Source: Oscillospiraceae bacterium (GTDB lineage Bacteria; Bacillota; Clostridia; Oscillospirales; Oscillospiraceae). From it: a DNA stretch of 64,000 nucleotides. Where the stretch lies: positions 1 through 64,000 of the forward strand of contig JAAWCD010000070.1 in the NCBI GenBank assembly GCA_022793095.1, read 5' to 3'. Position 1 is the stretch's first letter. Every line of letters starts with the position of its first letter. Of this stretch, positions 53,072 through 61,016 are shown piece after piece. The notes beneath the pieces were generated by a model. It was given only the letters and a program-made list of their open reading frames with translations. It had not been told where the DNA came from and ran no database searches. The translations under genes and the position numbers were made by a program.

Positions 53072-54274
53072 TTACTTTGCCGCAGCGGCCTCCTGACGTT
53101 CGACCTGAGGAACTGCCAGAATCTTGGCAAACAGGATGCCGATGACGCCGCCGCACACCTGGCCCACAAACACGGGGATCAGGAGGTTGGGCTGAAAGTT
53201 GACATTAAAGGCCAGGAAATCGCCGATGCAGTAGCCGCCGCACACCAGGAAAGCCAGGCAGGTCACCTTATCCTGGGGGCGCATATCCTTGATGAAGGGG
53301 AACAGGGCCAGGCCGTTGGGCAGGCAGGCCACCAAGCCGATGCTGCCGCTGGTCTCCAGGCCGGCCAGGCGGCCCAGCTTTTCCAGGGGCTTGCTGAGGT
53401 ACTTGCGGATGAGGGTCACCATGGGGAACGCGCCTGTCAGCATCATGGCGATGGTACCCAGCAGCTCAATGGCCCGGAAGGTGTCCTCCTCGTCGGCCAG
53501 AATGGGGTTGAAGCCCCAGCCGATGTGCAGGATGTTGGTGAACAGGCCGGTGTAGTGCTGCACGATGCAGGCCACCACCACGGCGGTCAGAGCCCCGGTC
53601 ATGATCTTGCCGAAGACCTTGAAGCCCCTGACCATTCCGTTGGGGAACAGCTTCAGGCCCAGGGCCAGCAGCAGGCAAATGACGATCAGAGGGATCAGGT
53701 TTTTGATGATCATGCCAATGGTCAGCATCGTTACATGGTCGGGATCGCCGGCGGTGGTGAAGGTGGTGCGGATCGCGGGATGGGTGAAGGCCACAATCAG
53801 GCTGGTGATCAGCACGCCGAAGGGCACGGACAAAAAGCCGCTCATGGTGCCCAGGGCCAGGTACTTGTGATCCTCCTTCTCCAGCATGGACAGTCCGATG
53901 GGGACGTTGAAGGAGATGGTGGAGGCGCACATGAAGCCGGTGGCGATGATCAGGGGAAACAGATCCGGCGTCTGGCCGATCTCTGTGGCCAAGGCAAAGG
54001 AGCCGCAGTCCGGCGCCATGATGAAGGCGGCGGCCAGGACTGGATCGGCGCCCACCAGGTTGAAGATGGGACCGATGTACCTGGGAATGAAGACCGTCAG
54101 GAACGGGACAGACGCCATCAGGCCGCAGATGGGAATGAAGAGGTTCGCCATGGCATGAAGGCCTTCATTGAAGGACTGTCCCAGCTCAGACTGGTCGTTG
54201 ATGATGTAGGAAACGCCGCCCACCACACAGCAGGCCATGATGATGTAGGTGATAATCGTTCCAAACAGTTCCAA
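53072..54274 (-). CDS. eutH: EutH-family ethanolamine permease
   Basis: This 400-residue membrane protein has about 10-11 hydrophobic segments and matches the EutH family (ADPVLAAAFIMAPDCGSFAL; NPILADEEDTFRAIELLGT). EutH proteins move ethanolamine or a related amine. No other eut genes are nearby; instead the gene follows a choline/ethanolamine-type kinase by 20 bases. The start is TTG at 54274 after GGAGGG. A MerR-type promoter drives the pair. Confidence 0.92.
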   Translation of the reverse strand: MELFGTIITYIIMACCVVGGVSYIINDQSELGQSFNEGLHAMANLFIPICGLMASVPFLTVFIPRYIGPIFNLVGADPVLAAAFIMAPDCGSFALATEIGQTPDLFPLIIATGFMCASTISFNVPIGLSMLEKEDHKYLALGTMSGFLSVPFGVLITSLIVAFTHPAIRTTFTTAGDPDHVTMLTIGMIIKNLIPLIVICLLLALGLKLFPNGMVRGFKVFGKIMTGALTAVVVACIVQHYTGLFTNILHIGWGFNPILADEEDTFRAIELLGTIAMMLTGAFPMVTLIRKYLSKPLEKLGRLAGLETSGSIGLVACLPNGLALFPFIKDMRPQDKVTCLAFLVCGGYCIGDFLAFNVNFQPNLLIPVFVGQVCGGVIGILFAKILAVPQVERQEAAAAK

Positions 54275-54294
54275 AGCTCTCCCTCCGATCCGGT

Positions 54295-55257
54295 TCAGCC
54301 GCCGATGAGCTGGAGGTAGCGGGGGAAGTTGGGATCGTCCAGGAAGGAGCAGGCTTGTACGTCGCGGGTGCGGCCATACTCCCAGTAAAAATCAGGGTCC
54401 TTGCCGTAGCAGATCTGAACCAGGGACCAGGTGGACCAGTGGGAGGTCACCAGGAACTTGTTGATGAGCACCCGGGCCCGGGCTTCCTCGCCGGGCTCGC
54501 CGCCGCAGTAGGCCCGGAGGTAGGTTTCCTCACACTTGGCGTCCAGGGGGTTTTCCACGCAGACGCAGGCGATATCGTAGTAGCCGTCGTTCATGCCGCT
54601 GTACTCCCAGTCGATGACGCGCATGCGCTCGCCCTGAAGCATGAAGTTCTCGGCCAGGGTGTCGTTGTGGCAGGGGACCCGGCGGGGCGGGTTCTTCTTG
54701 TAGGCGGCGGCGATACGGTCCAGATTCTCCACCACGCGGTTCCAGCCCTCGTAGCGCTTTTCATAGTTGTGCTCGGCCATAATCACCTTGTACTCCTCAA
54801 TTTTGGCGATGGGGTCGAAGCTGGTCTTGAACTCCTTGCCGCTGTCGTGGTACTGGCGCATCACCCGGCCGGCCTTCTCCAGAACCTCGTCCCTGGTCTG
54901 GAAGTCAACGGGGTGCATGGTGGGCGCGTCGATGTACTCAACAATCTGGGAACCGGTGGCCGGGTCGTAGTAATGAATCTCAGGAGCGATGCCGGTGGCA
55001 GCCATTTCGGTGGCGTTGTGCTTCTCGCCGGGGCGGTTGATGTAGGTGGCGGTTCCCTTGCCGGCCAGGCGGATGGCTACCTGGGTGCCGTCCTGGAGGA
55101 CAGCGCGGAAGTTCTTGTTGGTCAGGCCTCCGGGCATAATTTCAAGTGTCGTCATTTCCTGATGGAAGATATCGCGGGTGAGGTTAATCAGGCGGGTGAA
55201 GTCAGCGATTTCATCGTTACGCAGCACGTCTCCAAAAACAGACAGATTGTGTTCCAT
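54295..55257 (-). CDS. Choline/ethanolamine kinase family phosphotransferase
   Basis: This 320-residue kinase has the APH/choline-kinase fold. The glycine-rich loop region is GGLTNKNFRAVL, the catalytic loop CHNDTLAENFM and the metal motif VIDWEYSGMNDGYYDIA. Relatives such as LicA phosphorylate choline or ethanolamine. It precedes eutH in a two-gene operon, suggesting uptake followed by phosphorylation trapping. AAGGAG lies before the ATG. Confidence 0.92.
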   Translation of the reverse strand: MEHNLSVFGDVLRNDEIADFTRLINLTRDIFHQEMTTLEIMPGGLTNKNFRAVLQDGTQVAIRLAGKGTATYINRPGEKHNATEMAATGIAPEIHYYDPATGSQIVEYIDAPTMHPVDFQTRDEVLEKAGRVMRQYHDSGKEFKTSFDPIAKIEEYKVIMAEHNYEKRYEGWNRVVENLDRIAAAYKKNPPRRVPCHNDTLAENFMLQGERMRVIDWEYSGMNDGYYDIACVCVENPLDAKCEETYLRAYCGGEPGEEARARVLINKFLVTSHWSTWSLVQICYGKDPDFYWEYGRTRDVQACSFLDDPNFPRYLQLIGG

Positions 55258-55363
55258 GATGTTTTCTCCTTCATCTCATATTGGTCTTAACGACCCTGAT
55301 TTTTTGCCGCAGATGTTTGATTCCAACCCGGTGTGTGGGGCGGCCGGGCTGTTTTCTGCGGCT

Positions 55364-55394
55364 ATCATATTCCCTTGTGCAACACAAATGTCAA
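55364..55394 (-). promoter_or_regulatory. MerR-type promoter of the kinase-eutH operon
   Basis: On the minus strand: TTGACA (55394-55389), a 19-base spacer, TATGAT (55369-55364). The dyad TTTGTGTTGCACAAG (55388-55374) abuts the -35 box. A 19-base spacer with an internal dyad is the hallmark of MerR-activated promoters. Confidence 0.85.
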
Positions 55395-55452
55395 CCGTTT
55401 TTTGTGAAATATCTCAAAAAATTTTTGCTCCCTGCCAGTTTTTTGCTATGTT

Positions 55453-55481
55453 TTGACAGATTCAGACCTTTGTGATATAAT
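55453..55481 (+). promoter_or_regulatory. Promoter of the leader ORF and merR
   Basis: TTGACA (55453-55458), a 17-base spacer, TATAAT (55476-55481): a full consensus promoter. A TTTGTG half-site (55469-55474) touches the -10 box. Confidence 0.9.
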
Positions 55482-55511
55482 GTGCCGAAAGTTAATGGGG
55501 AAGGAGACTTC

Positions 55512-55574
55512 ATGAAGTTCTGTTTCCCGGATGACACATTTGGGAATCTGAAATTTCGTGAGAAGCGCAGATGA
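55512..55574 (+). CDS. Leader peptide ORF, 20 codons, before merR
   Basis: ATG at 55512 follows GGGGAAGGAG and encodes MKFCFPDDTFGNLKFREKRR, then TGA. The stop overlaps the merR start codon (ATGA). merR itself has no good ribosome site, so its translation probably depends on this small ORF. It has no known relatives that I recognise. The sequence is charged and soluble. Confidence 0.65.
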   Translation: MKFCFPDDTFGNLKFREKRR

Positions 55575-56422
55575 AAGAGGAACTGTTATCCATAACCGAG
55601 CTGGCCAAGCTCCGGCGTGTGACCAGCGAAACGCTCCGGCACTATGACAGGATTGGCCTGCTCAAGCCGGTCTATGTGAACCCGGAGACAAACTACCGGT
55701 ATTACTCCATCCGCCAGTACGAGCGGCTGGGCACCATCAAGGAGCTGCGGCAGCTGGGCATGTCCATTGAGGAAATCACGGAGTACTTCAACGGGCGGAA
55801 CGTGAAAAAGTCTGTGGAGATTCTGACCCGCCACCACCATCTCTTACAAGAGGAAATCCGCCAGAAGATGCTGCTGAGCAAGATACTCAGCCGCAAGCTG
55901 CATTTTCTGAGCGAGCTGGAGGAGCAGCCGGTGAGCGATGTGGTCTTTGAGTCCTGCTTTCCCAAGCGGTACATGATAACCTTCGGCGAACCGGCGGGCG
56001 GTCCACGGGAGCACGCCTACGCCTTCACCAAACTGGAATGGTATCTGGACGAGACGGCCCCGATTCTGGCCAGCGACCGGGTGGGGGTCTACGCGGACGA
56101 GCGCCTGTTGGAACGGAGCGATGAATATATCCCCTCGGTCCCCATGCTGTTTGTGGAGGACAGCGATATCCAGTCTGAGTACAAGCATGAGATCCCAGCC
56201 GGCCAGTATCTCTGCATGTACTACCAAAACGGCGGCCTGGAGGAGTATTCCCCCTCCTTTGAGCTGATTAAGGACTACCTCCGGGTCCATAACTACGCTG
56301 TCAACGGGAAGATTTTTCAGTTTTACAAGATTGATGTCACCCTGACCAGTGACCCCAGGGAAACGCTGATGGAGATTCAGGTCCCTGTCCGAAGGGCGGA
56401 CGAGCCCTCGGGAGCATCATGA
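55571..56422 (+). CDS. MerR-family regulator with GyrI-like effector domain
   Basis: This 283-residue regulator has a MerR winged helix (ITELAKLRRVTSETLRHYDR; IGLLKP; NYRYYSIRQYERL), a dimerisation coiled coil (~75-115) and a C-terminal ligand-binding domain of the BmrR/GyrI type (~120-275). Such proteins sense small, often cationic compounds and activate promoters with 19-bp spacers. Two promoters of that kind flank it on either side, in front of the kinase-eutH operon and the agmatinase gene. Confidence 0.92.
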   Translation: MKEELLSITELAKLRRVTSETLRHYDRIGLLKPVYVNPETNYRYYSIRQYERLGTIKELRQLGMSIEEITEYFNGRNVKKSVEILTRHHHLLQEEIRQKMLLSKILSRKLHFLSELEEQPVSDVVFESCFPKRYMITFGEPAGGPREHAYAFTKLEWYLDETAPILASDRVGVYADERLLERSDEYIPSVPMLFVEDSDIQSEYKHEIPAGQYLCMYYQNGGLEEYSPSFELIKDYLRVHNYAVNGKIFQFYKIDVTLTSDPRETLMEIQVPVRRADEPSGAS

Positions 56423-56423
56423 G

Positions 56424-56463
56424 AAAAAAGCAGAACACCCGCCTGACTGGCGGGTGTTCTGCT
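56424..56463 (-). terminator. Terminator of the agmatinase gene
   Basis: 15-bp perfect stem AGCAGAACACCCGCC / GGCGGGTGTTCTGCT; on the minus strand it is followed by TTTTTT. It also lies just after merR. Confidence 0.92.
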
Positions 56464-56504
56464 GCTCAAAGGCATATAAAGAGGGAAGAGAAACTTGTGG
56501 TTAG

Positions 56505-57464
56505 TTAAAAGGTGATGTGATTCTTTTTGCGGTAGGCCACATGGGAAATGAACTCCTGCATGAGGCCGGCGGCGGCGATTGCGGTGATGCTGGTGGGATC
56601 GTAGGGCGGGGAAACCTCCACGATATCATAGCCGATGATGTTCAGGTCCTTCAGGCCGCGAATGAGCTCCAGCGCCTGAGCGGTGGAGAAGCCGCCGGGA
56701 ACGGGGGTGCCGGTGCCGGGCGCGTAAGCGGGGTCCAGGAAGTCAATGTCGAAGGTCAGGAACGCCTTGGAGGTGCCCACCCGCTCCTTGATGATTTCGA
56801 CGATCTCCTGCATGGACATCTTGTGGCACTCGTCGGCCTTGAGCACCTTGTACCCCAGGTCAGTGGAGTTGGTCAGGTCCTCGGGACCGTACAGGCCCTC
56901 ACGGATGCCCACCTGGATGGACTTGGAGGTGTTCACCAGGCCTTCCTTGGCTGCGTGATAGAAGGGGGTGCCGTGGTTGTAGGGCTTGCCGAAGTACTCG
57001 TGGATGGTGTCATAGTGGGCGTCGAAGTGAATCAGGGCCACAGGGCCGTTGACCTTGGCGCAGGCGCGGAGCTCGGGCAGGGTGACGCTGTGGTCGCCGC
57101 CCATGGCGATGGGCACGACGCCTTTTTCAAAGAAGGGCAGCATGCCCTCGGTGATGATGTCAAAGGACTCCTCAATGTAGCCGGGAACAGAGCCCAGGTC
57201 TCCGTAGTCAACGCCGGAGCACTCATCGAAAATGCCAACCTGCAATGGGCCATTGTAAGGCTTAGCGGCCAAACAGGACATTTCCCGAATCGCGGCGGGG
57301 CCCAGGCGGGTGCCGACACGGTAGGAAGCGCAGGTGTCGTAGGGGATGCCGACAACGGCAAAATCCACATCGTCTGTGGTGGCGATGTTCTCCATACGCA
57401 TAAACGTTTTGATTCCGGAGAAGCGGGGAGACTTCAGGGAATTTTTCGCCTTGTATTTGACCAT
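56505..57464 (-). CDS. Agmatinase/ureohydrolase family enzyme
   Basis: This 319-residue manganese enzyme cleaves a guanidino compound to an amine and urea. Metal-binding motifs are complete: GGDHSVT, HFDAHYDT and FDIDFLDPAYAPGTGTP. Agmatine is the common substrate, but guanidinobutyrate, guanidinopropionate or guanidine hydrolases share these motifs, so the substrate is open. AAGGAG precedes the ATG. Its promoter has the same MerR-type design as kinase-eutH. Confidence 0.92.
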   Translation of the reverse strand: MVKYKAKNSLKSPRFSGIKTFMRMENIATTDDVDFAVVGIPYDTCASYRVGTRLGPAAIREMSCLAAKPYNGPLQVGIFDECSGVDYGDLGSVPGYIEESFDIITEGMLPFFEKGVVPIAMGGDHSVTLPELRACAKVNGPVALIHFDAHYDTIHEYFGKPYNHGTPFYHAAKEGLVNTSKSIQVGIREGLYGPEDLTNSTDLGYKVLKADECHKMSMQEIVEIIKERVGTSKAFLTFDIDFLDPAYAPGTGTPVPGGFSTAQALELIRGLKDLNIIGYDIVEVSPPYDPTSITAIAAAGLMQEFISHVAYRKKNHITF

Positions 57465-57607
57465 GATTCATTATCTCCTTTCAAAGCTGAGCGGTTGGTT
57501 GAGTTGTTAAGTATGGGCAGAAACCGTCTGAGCTGCGACGCCTCTTGCAGTTTCCCGCGCCGGATTGTTTGAACGATGCTTTGCGGCGCCCCTTCCGCGT
57601 TGGCCTT

Positions 57608-57638
57608 ATGATAGACCTTTGTGCAGCACAAAAGTCAA
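57608..57638 (-). promoter_or_regulatory. MerR-type promoter of the agmatinase gene
   Basis: On the minus strand: TTGACT (57638-57633), a 19-base spacer, TATCAT (57613-57608). The perfect dyad TTTGTGCTGCACAAA (57632-57618) abuts the -35 box exactly as at 55364-55394. Confidence 0.87.
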
Positions 57639-57731
57639 GCTTTTTTCAAACTATTTTTTACGGCGCCCCCCTGGCAGTCATTGACGGGGAAGTACAGGGC
57701 GGGCAGTTCCACGGGGAAGCCTCCGTTCGGC

Positions 57732-57760
57732 TTGAAATGACACAAGGAACTTGTTATACT
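57732..57760 (+). promoter_or_regulatory. Promoter of the zinc-ribbon GNAT gene
   Basis: TTGAAA (57732-57737), a 17-base spacer, TATACT (57755-57760). Transcription would start near 57767, only ~10 bases before the chosen ATG. Confidence 0.75.
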
Positions 57761-57776
57761 GATGCAGGTGATGAAA

Positions 57777-58451
57777 ATGATTTTTACATGCGATAACTGC
57801 CAGTTTGTCTTCCGACGGACCACCGATCCGGAGCGGTGTCCCGACTGCGGAAAATATGCTGTCCGCCTGGCAAACGAAGCGGAACAGAAAGTCTTCGGAA
57901 AACGATTGAACGCCCTTGTCGAACTCCAGTACCGGGATTTGTCTTTGGAGGACCTGCGTCCGGAGCTGTTCCGCGGCTTCATCCGCCACCAGGCTGTCAC
58001 AAAGTGCTGGCGCAGGGAAAACGGCCAATGGACAATAAAGGACGCCCCGTTTATTGATGACTGGTCAGAGCAGGACTATCAAACCCTGATCTCCTGCCTG
58101 AAGAACACGGTGTCCACAGGGGGCTTTGTCCACGCGGCCTTTGCCGGCGGCGTGCTGAAGGGTTTTGTCTCTGTGGAATCAGCGTTTTTTGGCGGCGAGC
58201 ACAAATATCTGGACCTGTCAAGCATCCATGTGTCGGAAGAGATGCGGGGCAGCGGCATTGGGACAAGGCTCTTTTCTTCCGCCAAAGAATGGGCGAGGCA
58301 AAAGGGAGCCAGAAAATTATATATATCGGCTCATTCCGCGGTTGAAAGCCAGGCCTTTTATCACAAGCACGGTTGTACCGAGGCGCAGCTGTACCATCAG
58401 AGCCATGTTGACGCGGAACCGTTTGACTGCCAGCTGGAATGTGTACTGTAA
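57777..58451 (+). CDS. Zinc-ribbon / GNAT acetyltransferase fusion
   Basis: This 224-residue protein starts with a four-Cys zinc ribbon (CDNC...CPDCGK, ~4-25). A GNAT domain follows (~120-200), with the acetyl-CoA loop SEEMRGSGIGTRLFSSAKEW and the later YHKHGC strand. The acceptor is unknown. Three in-frame ATGs lie at 57762, 57771 and 57777; the last has AGGTG at proper spacing. With the promoter so close, the mRNA would be nearly leaderless. Confidence 0.85.
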   Translation: MIFTCDNCQFVFRRTTDPERCPDCGKYAVRLANEAEQKVFGKRLNALVELQYRDLSLEDLRPELFRGFIRHQAVTKCWRRENGQWTIKDAPFIDDWSEQDYQTLISCLKNTVSTGGFVHAAFAGGVLKGFVSVESAFFGGEHKYLDLSSIHVSEEMRGSGIGTRLFSSAKEWARQKGARKLYISAHSAVESQAFYHKHGCTEAQLYHQSHVDAEPFDCQLECVL

Positions 58452-58547
58452 GCGTCCCTCCCTGGACCGCCTTTCTATTCTTTCAAAATTCCTGTTATTT
58501 CCTCGCATGATTTTGGAGCTGGCGCGCAAAATAGACCCAGACAACAG

Positions 58548-58771
58548 GAGAGGACAAGGTTTTCCTTCAGACCGGTGCTGGGTGAACACACCCGATGGCG
58601 AAAGGTTAAGGGACCTTGGCATGACGGAACACGGGAAACGTGGGAGCCGGATGCGGAGCCTCCCTGCTGTCTCTGATATAGACCGGAACCGCAAGGGTAT
58701 GGGACCCGTATCCCGAACGTCCTTCGGCGGCAAAGGTCCGAGCGCCGCGCCCAATCGGGCGCGGCGTTTTT
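58548..58771 (+). ncRNA. Structured non-coding RNA candidate, possibly raiA-type
   Basis: No supported protein lies in this ~220-base stretch. It shows many short paired elements: GGGTG / CACCC, AAGGT / ACCTT, CACG / CGTG, GGGAG / CTCCC. It also has GNRA-like loops (GGCGAAAGG) and ends in an intrinsic terminator. The size, the stand-alone location and blocks such as GATGGCGAAAGGTTAAGGGA and GGGAGCCGGATGCGGAGCC recall the raiA RNA class of Clostridia, but I assign that from memory and with limited certainty. Confidence 0.55.
58742..58771 (+). terminator. Terminator of the RNA candidate
   Basis: CGCCGCGCCC / GGGCGCGGCG with loop AATC and six T. Confidence 0.95.
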
Positions 58772-58773
58772 TC

Positions 58774-58812
58774 TGTTCTTTTTCTTGAAAGAAAAAGAAC
58801 CAAAAAGAACTT
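58774..58812 (-). repeat. R1 bookend repeat, copy 18
   Basis: Hairpin GTTCTTTTTC / GAAAAAGAAC beside the terminator, tail CAAAAAGAACTTTAAACTG pointing away. Confidence 0.9.
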
Positions 58813-58854
58813 TAAACTGGCATGTTTGGAAAGACTGGCAGTAGAATCAGTTTA

Positions 58855-58889
58855 AAGTTCTTTTGCTCCTTTTCTTTCAAGAAAAGGAG
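58855..58889 (+). repeat. R1 bookend repeat, copy 19
   Basis: Tail AAGTTCTTTTGC, hairpin CTCCTTTTC / GAAAAGGAG facing the topoisomerase gene. Confidence 0.9.
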
Positions 58890-58968
58890 AGAAACATTTG
58901 TTTGACGTGAGGGGAAATTTCCAGTATAATTTCATCTGAATGAATTTCTATTGATGTGAGGTCCAGAT

Positions 58969-60951
58969 ATGGCGAGAACAAAACAGGAATACGGCAATGA
59001 ATCCATCTCCGCCCTGAAGGGCGCGGACCGGGTGCGGAAGCGTCCCGGCGTCATTTTCGGCTCCGACGGCCTGGAGGGCTGTGAGCATGCGGTCTTTGAA
59101 ATTCTCTCCAACGCCATTGACGAGGCGCGGGAGGGACACGGCAGTCTCATCACCGTCACCCGCTTCGGGGACAAGTCCATCCAGGTGGAGGACTTCGGCC
59201 GGGGCTGTCCCGTGGACTGGAACCCGGTGGAGGAGCGGTTCAACTGGGAGCTGGTCTTCTGCGAGCTGTACGCGGGCGGCAAGTATAAGGAGGACGGCGG
59301 GGACAACTACGAGTACTCTCTTGGTCTGAACGGCCTGGGCTCCTGCGCCACCCAATACGCCTCGGAGTACTTCGATGCCACCATCTACCGGGACGGCTTC
59401 AAATACACCCTTCACTTTGAGAAGGGCGAGAACATCGGCGGGCTTCATAAGGAACCGGCCGGCCGGAAAAAGACCGGGTCCACCTTCCATTGGAAGCCGG
59501 ACCTGGATGTGTTTACGGACATTGATATTCCAGCGGAATACTACATTGATATCATGAAGCGGCAGGCGGTGGTCAACGCGGGCGTCACCTTCAAATTCCG
59601 CAATCAGACTGGCTCCAGCTTTGAGACCACCGAGTTCCGCTATGAAAACGGCATCCAGGACTATGTGACGGAGCTGGCGGGGGAGCAGACCCTCACCTCC
59701 CCCGTCTTCTTTCAGACCGAGCGCAAGGGCCGGGACCGGGCGGACAAGGACGAGTACAAGGTGAAGCTCTCAGCGTCCCTTTGCTTCTCCAACGCAGTCA
59801 ATCTCATTGAGCACTACCATAACTCCTCCTGGCTGGAGCATGGCGGCGCACCGGAAAAGGCCATGAAATCCGCCCTGGTCTCCGCCGTGGACGGCTACCT
59901 GCGGCAGAATGGGAAGTATCAAAAGAGCGAGAGCAAAATCAACTTCAACGATATACAGGACTGTCTGGTGTTTGTCTCCAACAACTTTTCCACCCAGACG
60001 TCCTATGAGAACCAGACGAAGAAGGCCATTAACAACCGGTTTGTCCAGGAGGCCATGACGGAATTTCTCCGGAGCCAGCTGGAGGTCTACTTCATTGAGA
60101 ACCCCTTTGACGCGGAGAAAATCGGGGAACAGGTGCTCATCAACAAGCGGTCCCGGGAGACGGCGGAGAAAACCCGGCTGGGCATCAAAAAGAAGCTGTC
60201 CGGCAGCGTGGATATCTCCAACCGGGTCCAGAAGTTTGTGGACTGCCGGACCAAAGACGTGGAGCGGCGGGAGCTCTACATCGTGGAGGGCGATTCCGCC
60301 TTGGGATCGGTGAAGCTGGGCCGGGATGCGGAGTTTCAGGGCATCATGCCAGTGCGGGGAAAAATTCTGAACTGCCTCAAGGCAGATTACGCCCGGATTT
60401 TCAAGAGCGAGATTATCACTGACCTCATCAAGGTGATGGGCTGCGGCGTGGAGGTCCAGGATAAGCATGTGAAGGATTTGTCCGCCTTTTCGCTGGAAAA
60501 TCTCCGGTGGAACAAAATCGTCATCTGCACGGATGCCGACGTGGACGGCTATCAAATCCGGACTTTGATTTTGACCATGCTGTTCCGGCTCACCCCCACG
60601 CTGATTGAACAGGGCTATGTGTATATCGCGGAATCCCCCCTTTACGAGATCAACTGCAAGGACAAGACGTGGTTTGCCTACACGGAGAAGGAGAAGCAGG
60701 ATGTGATGGCGGAGCTGGCCGGAAAAAAATACACCATCCAGCGGTCCAAGGGTCTGGGCGAGAACGAGCCGGATATGATGTGGCTGACCACCATGAACCC
60801 GGCCACCCGGCGGCTTATCAAGGTCATGCCCGAGGATGTGGAGAAGACTGCTATGGTGTTTGACCTGCTGCTGGGCGACGATTTGCAGGGCCGGAAGAAT
60901 CACATCGCCGAGGACGGGTATAAATATCTGGAGCTGGCGGATATTTCGTGA
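58969..60951 (+). CDS. Divergent type II topoisomerase subunit B (ParE/GyrB-like)
   Basis: This 660-residue ATPase subunit has a GHKL domain (EILSNAIDEAREG with the catalytic Glu-Asn region; VEDFGRGCPVDW; GLNGLGSCATQYAS) and a toprim domain (IVEGDSALG, DADVDGYQI). The usual RKRPGMYIG is RKRPGVIFG here, marking a divergent clade rather than housekeeping gyrase. Its likely partner is the A subunit at 62802. Whether it acts as topoisomerase IV or has a special role cannot be settled from sequence. Confidence 0.9.
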   Translation: MARTKQEYGNESISALKGADRVRKRPGVIFGSDGLEGCEHAVFEILSNAIDEAREGHGSLITVTRFGDKSIQVEDFGRGCPVDWNPVEERFNWELVFCELYAGGKYKEDGGDNYEYSLGLNGLGSCATQYASEYFDATIYRDGFKYTLHFEKGENIGGLHKEPAGRKKTGSTFHWKPDLDVFTDIDIPAEYYIDIMKRQAVVNAGVTFKFRNQTGSSFETTEFRYENGIQDYVTELAGEQTLTSPVFFQTERKGRDRADKDEYKVKLSASLCFSNAVNLIEHYHNSSWLEHGGAPEKAMKSALVSAVDGYLRQNGKYQKSESKINFNDIQDCLVFVSNNFSTQTSYENQTKKAINNRFVQEAMTEFLRSQLEVYFIENPFDAEKIGEQVLINKRSRETAEKTRLGIKKKLSGSVDISNRVQKFVDCRTKDVERRELYIVEGDSALGSVKLGRDAEFQGIMPVRGKILNCLKADYARIFKSEIITDLIKVMGCGVEVQDKHVKDLSAFSLENLRWNKIVICTDADVDGYQIRTLILTMLFRLTPTLIEQGYVYIAESPLYEINCKDKTWFAYTEKEKQDVMAELAGKKYTIQRSKGLGENEPDMMWLTTMNPATRRLIKVMPEDVEKTAMVFDLLLGDDLQGRKNHIAEDGYKYLELADIS

Positions 60952-60952
60952 T

Positions 60953-60993
60953 GTTCTTTTCTTTTGAAAAAGAAAAGAACCAAAAGAAAACTT
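60953..60993 (-). repeat. R1 bookend repeat, copy 20
   Basis: Hairpin GTTCTTTTC / GAAAAGAAC starting 1 base after the topoisomerase stop, tail CAAAAGAAAACTTCAAGCTG. Confidence 0.9.
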
Positions 60994-61016
60994 CAAGCTG
61001 CCAAATCTGACAGCTT

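Noticed and set aside
55258..55511. Riboswitch before the kinase-eutH operon
   Set aside because: The ~100-base leader has no recognisable aptamer; the dyad sits between -35 and -10, which fits protein control.
57465..57607. Guanidine riboswitch before the agmatinase gene
   Set aside because: I could not find the conserved ACGR or hairpin-pair patterns of guanidine classes in this leader.
58165..58788. Frame of 207 codons over the GNAT end and the RNA candidate
   Set aside because: Out of frame with the GNAT gene, no ribosome site, ends in the terminator and R1.
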